Shown: piece after piece, positions 1 through 5,397 of the stretch
Position numbering within the stretch: the first letter of the stretch is position 1
How the letters are laid out: each line of letters starts with the position of its first letter
Assembly: GCA_015655365.1 (NCBI GenBank)
Contig: JAATFE010000212.1
Location: 1-5,535 of the forward strand
Direction: 5' to 3'
Length of the DNA: 5,535 nucleotides
From: Terriglobales bacterium
GTDB taxonomy: Bacteria; Acidobacteriota; Terriglobia; Terriglobales; Acidobacteriaceae
Made by a program: the position numbers and the translations under genes
Notes under the pieces: model-generated
What the model was told of the DNA's origin: nothing
The model's input: the letters and a program-made list of their open reading frames with translations, nothing else
Databases searched by the model: none

Positions 1-1
1 G

Positions 2-922
2 TTCAAGATCGAGTTCCGGCCCTCGACGGCTGCTGGGTGGGACCCTGCCGTTTCGGTTTTCGAGGTCTTTGACGGCGGGCAGCCGGTGGGCCGCTTCTAC
101 CTGGACATGCATCCCCGCGAGGGCAAGGACAAGTGGTTCTCTGCCGCGCCGGTGGTTACGGGAGTGCGCGGGCGTTCGATGCCCGAGGCTGCCCTGATCT
201 GTAACTTTCCCGGCGGCGACGAGAAGGACCCAGGGCTCCTGTAATACAACGACGTGGTGACATTTTTTCACGAGTTTGGCCACTTGATGCACGCCATTCT
301 GGGAGGACAGACGGAGTGGGCGGGGCTTTCCGGTTTTGCCACGGAGGGCGACTTCATCGAGGTTCCTTCGCAGATGCTGGAAGAGTTTTTCCGCGACGCG
401 AAGCTGTTGCAGGCCTTTGCCAAGCACTACCAGACGGGAGAGACGCTGCCCACGGAGACCATCGACAAGATGAAACTGGCGGGCGCGTTTGGCCGGGCCG
501 ACTGGGTGCGCTCGCAGCTTTATTACACGACGCTTTCGCTCGATTTGCACGATCAAGACCCCGCCGGGCTCGACCTGGACCGGACGACGAAGCAGCTCTT
601 CCAGAGCCTGCAACCGTGGACCTGGATGGAAGGCAACCGGATGTACGCGAGCTTCGGCCATTTGACCGGCTACTCGTCGAATTACTACACCTATGCTTTC
701 GACAAGGTGATTGCGCTGGACTTCTTTGCCCAGTTCGATCCCAAGGATTTGCTGGGCTGCGAGGCCGGCAGCCGCTATCGCAAGGCGGTGCTCGAACAGG
801 GCGGGTCAAAGGCGGGACGGCAGATGGTGCGCGACTTCCTGGGCCGCGACGAGGAGTTTGCGGCGTTCAGCAAGTGGTTGAACGAGGAGTTTGAGACGGA
901 GCTTCCGGCTGCTAGCCGTTAG
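2..922 (+). pseudogene. M3-family zinc oligopeptidase (thimet oligopeptidase-like), 5'-truncated and interrupted by an in-frame stop
   Basis: Frame 2 reads as one M3 peptidase from the window edge to TAG at 920-922, broken only by TAA at 242-244. Before the stop lie the family blocks GRFYLDMHPREGK and ALICNFPGG. After it come VVTFFHEFGH (zinc ligands His 269-271 and His 281-283, catalytic Glu 272-274), the third-ligand region FIEVPSQMLEEF (Glu codon 359-361), and the C-terminal GHLTGYSSNYYTYAFDK block holding the substrate-binding His and Tyr residues. Family members are cytoplasmic enzymes that cleave short peptides. The TAA sits where thimet oligopeptidases usually have Gln (LLQ-x-x-x-V-x-T), so CAA to TAA is the simplest explanation. 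Reinitiation at GTG 254 could give only a 222-residue C-terminal piece, with no Shine-Dalgarno and lacking most of the fold. I infer a non-functional or mis-sequenced copy. It is followed after 11 bases by the SDR gene, probably in one operon. Confidence 0.9.
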
Positions 923-933
923 GAAGGAACGCG

Positions 934-1721
934 ATGGCGAGCACAGAGGACTTTAAGGGCAGATGGGCGCTGGTGACCGGAGCCAGTTCGGGGATCGGCG
1001 CGGCTTTGGCGCGGGAACTGGCAAGCCACGGCGCCAAACTGATCCTGACTGCGCGCAGGCGCGACCGGCTTGAAGCGCTGGCGCAAGAACTTGCGGCCAA
1101 AGGGACCGAGGTACGCGTCGTGGTTGCGGACCTGAACGATCCCGCCGCGCCGCAGCAGCTTTACGGCGCGACAGCAGGCGCGGGGCTGGCCGTGGAGATT
1201 CTTGTGAACAACGCAGGCCTGGGCAGTATGGCGCGTTTTGCACCAGCCCCATCGAGCAGGAAATGAGCCAGGTCCGCGTCAATTGCGAGGCCATGGTTCG
1301 CCTCTCGCGTTTGCTTGTTCCGCAGATGGTGGAGCGGGGCAGGGGATGGGTGCTGGTGTTGGGTTCGACGGCCAGCTTTCAGCCCGTGCCGTACATCTCG
1401 ACTTATGCAGCTACCAAGGCCTTTGACCGCTTTTTTGCGCTGGGGTTGGCGGCCGAGGTGGCGCGATTCGGCGTAAAGGTGACGGCGCTTTGCCCTGGTC
1501 CGACAGAAAGCGAGTTCTTCGACGTTGCCCGCGCCAAGATATTCAAAAGCCGCGGGATGCAATCGGCTGCCGAGGTCGCCCGGTTGGCGGTTTCTGCCCT
1601 GACTCGCGGCCAGCGAACCATCATTCCTTATTTCAGCGGGAGAGTGACAGCGTTGCTGGTGCGCTTTTTGCCGGTTCGCTTGATTACGTACTTTGTGGAA
1701 CGGGCGGCGCGGCCGGCTTGA
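934..1721 (+). pseudogene. Short-chain dehydrogenase/reductase (SDR, DltE/YqjQ-like), frameshifted
   Basis: Two overlapping reading frames (934-1266 and 1263-1721) together make one classical SDR of about 262 residues. The first holds the Rossmann dinucleotide motif TGASSGIG (residues 15-22), an Arg-rich stretch after beta-2 (41-43, suggesting NADP preference), D66-L67, and NNAG (92-95). The second supplies Asn117, Ser145, and Tyr158-x-x-x-Lys162 (YAATK), completing the catalytic tetrad, followed by the CPGPT loop. Adding one C to the run at 1247-1250 gives a continuous FAPAP-IEQEMSQ junction as in relatives, so a one-base deletion is the likely lesion. The start ATG has a strong AGGAAGGA at 921-928. 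SDRs of this group are cytoplasmic NAD(P)H-dependent oxidoreductases; the substrate cannot be told. The ATGA overlap at 1263-1266 looks like translational coupling but is a by-product of the shift. Neither half would be active alone; whether the two could reassemble is unknown. Confidence 0.9.
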
Positions 1722-1759
1722 GCGATGCGCTGCTGCAATCAGTTCTGTCTGAAGAAATC

Positions 1760-2433
1760 CTAGTTTGGCCTGCTGGGTGCGGTGGGGATGGTCTGGGGGA
1801 TGCTGGAGGAGGATGCAAGCATCTTGAACGAGTTGTAGAAGCGCACCACGTCCTGTTCGCGGCGGGCATTGGCCGAGGGGAAGGCAGCGATCAGCATGTA
1901 GAGGCGCTGGCCGGTGTAGATGAGCCGGATGTCCATGATGCCGCCACCCACATTGCGGCCGACGAAGTCGCGTGCCGGAAAGCCTTCGTGGTTGATCCGG
2001 GACTCGCTGATCAGGTTGGTCTGAGTGCGGGCCAGCGCGTCGTCCCGGGCCATGTCGAGCACGCGGTCGGAAACCTGGCTGTTGACGCGCACCACGGGGG
2101 GATTGTCCGCCCAGGCCACGGAGTAGGAGATGTCGGCGCCGGGGTTGGAGTAGATCAGGTCCACCTGCTCGGCTCCGCCATGCTCGTTGTAGGCGGGAAT
2201 CTGGATCTGCTTGATGTCGGCAGGCATTTCCAGCTTGAATCCATCACTGCTCCGATCCACGGGCTGCCATTTGACGATGGGGGACGGAAAGAGGCTACGG
2301 CCTGTTCGGCGCTGGGGGTACCGCCGGAAAAGAAGCCCTGAGGACCTGTGATGCCAAGCTCCTGACGATGCAGATAGACGTAGACGAGCGCGAGGATCAG
2401 TCCTGCCAGGACAATGTAGTGCCACCGCTTCAC
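1760..2433 (-). pseudogene. Membrane-anchored conserved protein of unknown function, frameshifted
   Basis: I do not recognise a named family. The gene starts with GTG at 2433-2431 (KRWHYIVLAGL...). An N-terminal hydrophobic segment (about residues 5-19) follows two basic residues, predicting a signal anchor with the rest outside the cytoplasm. The reading frame then shifts at the G5 run 2279-2283 (C5 on the coding strand). Adding one C joins the front half to the second frame through a plausible FRPPIVKWQPVDRS junction and gives about 224 residues ending at TAG 1762-1760. The second half carries features seen in small exported hypothetical proteins: a GFPARDF...G...DIR core, a hydrophobic LYMLIAAFP strand, and a terminal VRFYNSFKML helix, then a Ser/Pro-rich tail. 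No Shine-Dalgarno is visible; a possible -10 lies at 2461-2466. It converges on the SDR gene with a 38-base gap. The existence of the gene is well supported by both frames; its function is not. Confidence 0.75.
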
Positions 2434-2460
2434 ATTGTTGAGAGTGCCAAGTCTGCGGGG

Positions 2461-2489
2461 ATTATGCAACTTCTTATTTGCCTTGGCGA
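2461..2489 (-). promoter_or_regulatory. Possible promoter for the membrane-anchored protein gene
   Basis: On the minus strand a CATAAT -10 (plus positions 2461-2466) lies 17 bases from a weak TCGCCA -35 (2484-2489). Transcription would begin near 2454, about 20 bases before the GTG at 2433. The -10 is good and the -35 is poor, so this is tentative. Confidence 0.35.
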
Positions 2490-2734
2490 TACAGGGAGTG
2501 CCCCATCGGTAATAAGTGGGCCGAAGGAAGCCGAAAAATGAGGGTATCGATGGCTGGCGGCTTCGATGAACTTCACGCAACCTTTTTCTTTGTGTCGCAT
2601 CCAAAGAAGTAATAAGCAGAGGCTTCCCCGAAATACGCCCCTTCCCGAAAGGTAACCATCCCTTTTGAAGGTCCTGTACGGACCTCTTCCCTTTACCCCC
2701 CCTGGACCTCCCTCCTTCAAATGCCTCTCAAATG

Positions 2735-2754
2735 GGCCTGCCGGAAGGCAGGCC
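2735..2754 (+). repeat. Perfect 8-bp hairpin with GGAA (GNRA-type) tetraloop
   Basis: GGCCTGCC and GGCAGGCC are exact reverse complements separated by GGAA, which fits the GNRA tetraloop rule. The next bases (TTCTGCTGT) are only modestly T-rich, so a factor-independent terminator is possible but weak. It sits 47 bases before the pgeF start and could insulate that gene from upstream readthrough or form part of a leader RNA. Confidence 0.5.
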
Positions 2755-2788
2755 TTCTGCTGTATGGGGCAAGACTCGTGGTTCCAGA

Positions 2789-2794
2789 TAAAAT
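2789..2794 (+). promoter_or_regulatory. -10 box placed for a leaderless pgeF transcript
   Basis: TAAAAT matches the sigma-70 -10 consensus at five of six positions and ends six bases before the GTG at 2801, so the expected first transcribed base is about the G of the start codon. No Shine-Dalgarno lies upstream, and an in-frame TAA at 2789-2791 (the same bases) rules out a longer protein. The -35 is poor: GGGGCA at 2766-2771, 17 bases away. Confidence 0.4.
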
Positions 2795-2800
2795 CGAAGT

Positions 2801-3871
2801 GTGAAGTCTTCTTCCTCGACCCAGGTTCATTCCGATCCGGACGTACAAGCTCTCGACGCTCTTTTGGAGCGCGCGGGGCTGGTGCGCAACCTTCGCGGCA
2901 AGGCCGCCGGAGTTACCCGCCGCATGCGTTTTGAACGCGCCCAGCCGGAGGAACTCTCGGCGCCCGCACCCGCGCCCCAGGTGGCCAACAACGGCGTCCA
3001 GTGGCTGGCCGTTCCGGGGTGGGAGAAGATGAGCTGGCTGTGGCACGGCTTCAGCACCCGCAAGGGCGGCCTGAGCCGGGCCTATTGCGCCGACGACGCG
3101 CCGGGCGAGCTGAACCTGGGCTTCACCGCCTCCGATGCTCGGGAAGCCGTGGCGGGCAACCGCCGGCTCCTGGCCGAGGCGATTACCGGAGACCCGGCCA
3201 CACCGCTGATTACCTTGCGCCAGATTCACTCGACCGTGCTGGTCCATGCGGTTGGGAAGGATGCCGCCCGTCCGCAGCCTTGGAAGGGCGACGGCATGAT
3301 GACGGACGAGCCGGGGCTGCTGCTGGGCATCCAGACGGCCGACTGCATTCCGGTGCTGGTGGCTGATCGCAAGCGGCACGCGGTGGCGGCCTTCCATGCC
3401 GGCTGGCGGGGAACGGTGAAGCGCATTGTGGAGGCGGGTGTGGGGCGGATGCGGCTGGAGTTCGGCTCACGGCCCGAGGACTTGGTGGCCGCCATTGGCC
3501 CCGGCATTGGCGCCTGCTGCTACGGGATCGGTGACGAGGTGCTTTCGGGCTTCGAGTCGCAATTCGCCTATGCCCGCGAACTTTTCCGTGAGGTCGACGA
3601 CACGGACGCGGTGCATATCAAATACCCGATGCTGTTTCTGACCCAGCGCGCGCCGGGCCACTCGCCGATTGGACCCAAGCTGCACCTGGACCTGATCGAG
3701 GCGAATCGCCGCCAACTGCTGGACGCGGGTCTCAAACCCGGCTCCATCAAGGTGGTGGGGGGCTGCACGAACTGCCAAAGGGAACTGTTCTTTTCGCATC
3801 GCGGCTCCCAGGGGCACGCCGGACGCATGTTGAGCGTCATCGGCGTCCGGAAGCCCGCTTCGCGAAGGTAA
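2801..3871 (+). CDS. pgeF: PgeF/YfiH-type laccase-domain protein (peptidoglycan editing factor family), N-terminally extended
   Basis: The 356-residue product is intact. From about residue 66 it follows the DUF152/YfiH fold: FSTRKGG (84-90), LNLGF (104-108), RQIHS with the first metal/catalytic His143, TADCIPV with Cys182, FHAGWRG with His199, GPGIGACCY (233-241), and the closing CTNC...FFSHR block (322-334). The Cys and two His residues of the active site are all present. Relatives are cytoplasmic. E. coli YfiH (PgeF) removes wrongly incorporated L-Ser from peptidoglycan precursors, and other members act as purine nucleoside phosphorylase/adenosine deaminase or were called polyphenol oxidases, so the exact reaction here is uncertain. 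Residues 1-65 form a charged, Ala/Pro-rich extension absent from the roughly 245-residue E. coli protein. GTG 2801 is the only start that keeps the whole open frame, since an in-frame TAA precedes it. It has its own promoter region and a terminator at 3883-3931. Confidence 0.92.
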   Translation: MKSSSSTQVHSDPDVQALDALLERAGLVRNLRGKAAGVTRRMRFERAQPEELSAPAPAPQVANNGVQWLAVPGWEKMSWLWHGFSTRKGGLSRAYCADDAPGELNLGFTASDAREAVAGNRRLLAEAITGDPATPLITLRQIHSTVLVHAVGKDAARPQPWKGDGMMTDEPGLLLGIQTADCIPVLVADRKRHAVAAFHAGWRGTVKRIVEAGVGRMRLEFGSRPEDLVAAIGPGIGACCYGIGDEVLSGFESQFAYARELFREVDDTDAVHIKYPMLFLTQRAPGHSPIGPKLHLDLIEANRRQLLDAGLKPGSIKVVGGCTNCQRELFFSHRGSQGHAGRMLSVIGVRKPASRR

Positions 3872-3882
3872 AGACAACCAGA

Positions 3883-3931
3883 ACAGAAAGGCCGCCCCGC
3901 TTCAAAAAGACTGAACGGAGGCGGCTTCTGT
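3883..3931. terminator. Bidirectional terminator between convergent pgeF and the IHF/HU gene
   Basis: ACAGAA-AG-GCCGCC (3883-3896) pairs with GGCGGCTTCTGT (3920-3931), leaving a two-base AG bulge; an inner CCG/CGG (3897-3899 with 3916-3918) extends the stem. On the plus strand it is followed by ATTTTCGAT, and on the minus strand by a moderately T-rich CTTTCTGTTCTGG stretch. Its place between two convergent stop codons supports a shared terminator. Confidence 0.75.
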
Positions 3932-3957
3932 ATTTTCGATAGAACGGGAGTGCGCGC

Positions 3958-4254
3958 TTACGATGCGCTGACAGCCTCGCCCGGATTTACCAGGTCGCGA
4001 AGCTCCTTGGAGGGCTTGAAGTAAGGCACCCGCTTGGCCGGCACGTCGACGCGTGCGCCCGTCTTGGGGTTGCGCCCGATGCGCGGATTCCGCTGCCGGA
4101 TGCGAAAAGACCCGAAGCCGCGAATCTCAATCTTGTCTCCGCTCTGCAAGGCACCAATTACGGAACCAAAGATGGTCTCTACGATGACCTCTCCGTCGCG
4201 CCGCGTCAGGTCGCCCAAGCGAGTCACCTTTTCCACCAGGTCTGCCTTCGTCAT
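3958..4254 (-). CDS. HU/IHF-family DNA-bending protein, closest in look to IHF beta
   Basis: This 98-residue protein matches the HU/IHF family over its whole length: an N-terminal MTKADLVEKV helix, the IEIRGFGSF turn (42-50), the DNA-binding beta arm with RNPRIGRNPKTG and the intercalating Pro63, and the VPYFKPSKELR end (76-86). The RGFGSF, GRNPKTG and FKPxKELR blocks look more like IHF beta than HU, but outside Proteobacteria the split is not reliable, so no symbol is given. Such proteins form dimers in the nucleoid and sharply bend DNA. I place the start at ATG 4254-4252, preceded by GGAGG (plus 4265-4269) with ten-base spacing. An upstream in-frame ATG at 4317 would add 21 residues unlike the family. 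It stands alone, divergent from the glycosyltransferase gene and convergent with pgeF. Confidence 0.95.
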   Translation of the reverse strand: MTKADLVEKVTRLGDLTRRDGEVIVETIFGSVIGALQSGDKIEIRGFGSFRIRQRNPRIGRNPKTGARVDVPAKRVPYFKPSKELRDLVNPGEAVSAS

Positions 4255-4281
4255 GTTCTTATCGCCTCCGCTCACAGCATA

Positions 4282-4301
4282 ACCGGATTCTGCACCGGAT
4301 T
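4282..4301. repeat. Tandem ACCGGATT direct repeat upstream of the IHF/HU gene
   Basis: ACCGGATT occurs at 4282-4289 and again at 4294-4301, a 12-base period, within the 5' region of the minus-strand IHF/HU gene and 28 bases before its start. It could be a two-site operator or chance; no known regulator is recognised. Confidence 0.4.
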
Positions 4302-4471
4302 GCGCGAAAAAAGTCATACCGCCCTTGGGAATTAACTCTTTGCGCTACTCCAGCTTGCCGTAAAAAACGAGGAGACGTCAAGGAAAGGGATTCAGACCGT
4401 CAGGTGCGGTATCATGTCGAGAGTCTCTCCCTGGAATCGGAGCCCGGAAAAACTGGAGCATTCGCCAGGCG

Positions 4472-5254
4472 GTGGTTGCAAGCGTGACGCAGTTTCCGAA
4501 GTACAGTATCGTAATCCCGGCATTCAACGAAAGCGCCCGCATTCCTGCCACGCTTCAGTCGGTGGTGGCCTGTATTCGCGCCAAAGGCTGGTCTGCGGAA
4601 GTCATCGTGGTCAACGACGGCTCGCGAGATACGACGGCCGATTTGGTCCGGGCCTTTGCAAAGACGGCCCCGGAGGTTCGGCTGGTCGAGAACCCCGGCA
4701 ACCACGGCAAGGGTTACAGCGTGCGCTCTGGCATGTTGCAGGCGCTGGGCGAAGTGGTCCTGTTTACCGACTCCGACCTTTCGGCTCCCATCGAGGAGGC
4801 GGAACGGCTGTTTGCCGCCATTGAGCAGGGGGCGGATATCGCCATCGGCTCGCGCTGGCTGGAGAAGGGACGCCAGACCCACCGGCAGCCGCTCTACCGC
4901 CAGTTCTTCGGCCGCTGCTTCAACGCGGTGACTCGCGGCGTGATGGGACTGCGCTTTGCCGATACCCAGTGCGGCTTCAAAGCGTTCACCCGCGCCGCCG
5001 CCCAGACCGTTTTTCAGCTCCAGACCATCGAGCGCTGGGGTTTTGACCCGGAAATTCTGTTCATCGCCCTCAAGCGCGACTACAGCATTGTGGAGGTTGC
5101 GGTGAGCTGGGGCCACGACGAGCGCTCGCGCATGAGCTACCTGAGAGATGGCATGAAGATGCTGGAAGAGGTGGCCATCATCCGCTGGAACGCCCTGCTG
5201 GGGCGCTACGACAAGCAGGTGGAGCCGATCCACCGCATCAGGAAACCCAAGTAG
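4472..5254 (+). CDS. GT2 glycosyltransferase, dolichyl/polyprenyl-phosphate glucosyltransferase-like
   Basis: The 260-residue product is an inverting GT-A fold family 2 enzyme. It shows SIVIPAFNE (12-20), the nucleotide-binding VVNDGSRD (46-53, Asp49), NHGKGYSVRSGM (77-88), the metal-binding D100-S101-D102 in FTDSDLSAP, IGSRW (125-129), a DTQCGFK stretch, and RWGFDPEILF. The NHGKG, TDxDLS, QCGFK and W-x-FDxE/P-x-L set is characteristic of ALG5/dolichyl-phosphate beta-glucosyltransferase-like proteins, which transfer sugar from a nucleotide donor to a polyprenyl phosphate on the cytoplasmic face of the membrane. Donor and acceptor here are inferred only. No membrane segment is evident; the enzyme would be peripheral. 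GTG 4472 is used as start, with GTG 4484 a close alternative just before the first strand; neither has an ideal Shine-Dalgarno (GGAG at 4455-4458 is 13 bases from the first). A tiny membrane ORF follows after one base. Confidence 0.9.
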   Translation: MVASVTQFPKYSIVIPAFNESARIPATLQSVVACIRAKGWSAEVIVVNDGSRDTTADLVRAFAKTAPEVRLVENPGNHGKGYSVRSGMLQALGEVVLFTDSDLSAPIEEAERLFAAIEQGADIAIGSRWLEKGRQTHRQPLYRQFFGRCFNAVTRGVMGLRFADTQCGFKAFTRAAAQTVFQLQTIERWGFDPEILFIALKRDYSIVEVAVSWGHDERSRMSYLRDGMKMLEEVAIIRWNALLGRYDKQVEPIHRIRKPK

Positions 5255-5255
5255 C

Positions 5256-5345
5256 GTGCTCCACGACGAGATGATTCGCGTTACCGCCGGGGCGATGTTT
5301 TTCCTGCTGGTGGCGCTGGTGCTGGCGCGGCGTGGGCGGCGATAA
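5256..5345 (+). CDS. Possible 29-residue single-span membrane microprotein
   Basis: An open frame starts at GTG 5256, one base after the glycosyltransferase stop, and ends at TAA 5343-5345. An AGGAAA at 5240-5245 lies about ten bases upstream. The product begins MLHDEMIRVT, has a continuous hydrophobic stretch AGAMFFLLVALVLA, and ends RRGRR, which predicts one membrane span with the basic tail in the cytoplasm. An ATG at 5271 would give 24 residues with the same span. The DEMIRVTAG start faintly recalls DUF2892-type membrane proteins, but those are longer, so it could be a remnant. Position suggests co-translation with the glycosyltransferase; a role as membrane tether is only a guess. It may be chance. 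Confidence 0.4.
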   Translation: MLHDEMIRVTAGAMFFLLVALVLARRGRR

Positions 5346-5362
5346 GGATGAGAGCGACCGTA

Positions 5363-5391
5363 TTGAATAATGCCATATTTGTAATTACACT
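5363..5391 (+). promoter_or_regulatory. Promoter of brnT
   Basis: TTGAAT (5363-5368) and TACACT (5386-5391) are separated by 17 bases in an AT-rich patch that stands out from the GC-rich surroundings. The -10 ends six bases before the GTG at 5398, so the transcript would start at or next to the start codon, that is leaderless. Confidence 0.6.
5380..5389. promoter_or_regulatory. Palindromic operator candidate over the brnT -10
   Basis: TGTAATTACA is a perfect 10-bp palindrome lying across the spacer and first four bases of the -10. BrnT-BrnA loci are autorepressed by the antitoxin, a ribbon-helix-helix DNA binder, so a palindrome in this place is a natural operator. Its binding by BrnA is inferred. 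Confidence 0.5.
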
Positions 5392-5397
5392 ATTGGC

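Larger units (their letters stand above)
2434..2800. other. Divergent intergenic region with several inverted repeats
   Basis: This 367-base gap separates the minus-strand membrane protein gene from pgeF. I see no convincing gene in it on either strand; short open frames lack family resemblance. The left part holds the possible minus-strand promoter. The right part is rich in local symmetry: AGGTCC/GGACCT (2669-2674 and 2680-2685, five-base loop), a wider TTTGAAGG/CCTTCAAA pair (2664-2671 and 2714-2721), a second GGACCT at 2704-2709 able to compete for AGGTCC, a TCAAATG direct repeat 11 bases apart (2717-2723 and 2728-2734), and a perfect GC-rich stem at 2735-2754. It may be a structured leader or old repeat debris. 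Confidence 0.5.

Noticed and set aside
242..244. TAA read as glutamine (altered genetic code)
   Set aside because: TAA ends other frames here (5343-5345 and the stop of pgeF at 3869-3871), and I know of no bacterial lineage that reassigns TAA.
254..922. Separate 222-residue protein starting at GTG 254
   Set aside because: Homology continues in the same frame upstream of the TAA and no Shine-Dalgarno precedes 254; it is the 3' part of the broken peptidase.
1722..1759. Terminator between the convergent SDR and unknown gene
   Set aside because: Only a four-base TCAG/CTGA pairing is visible, with no T run; too weak to call.
1490..2341. 283-codon plus-strand open frame
   Set aside because: It overlaps the SDR end and runs antisense to the membrane-anchored gene; it has no family motifs and is explained by GC-rich antisense openness.
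2538..2612. 24-codon plus-strand ORF with GGAAG upstream
   Set aside because: A possible leader peptide, but the composition is unremarkable, and distance and lack of context give no support beyond the weak SD.
4255..4317. 21-residue N-terminal extension of the IHF/HU protein
   Set aside because: Family proteins begin at MTK; GGAGG sits before the internal ATG at 4254; the extension covers the likely 5' control region.
4387..4415. TATCAT (4410-4415) as the GT2 promoter
   Set aside because: The -10 is reasonable and gives a 50-base leader, but no acceptable -35 or extended -10 accompanies it.
4412..5233. 273-codon minus-strand open frame
   Set aside because: It is antisense to the well-supported GT2 gene and shows no family motif.
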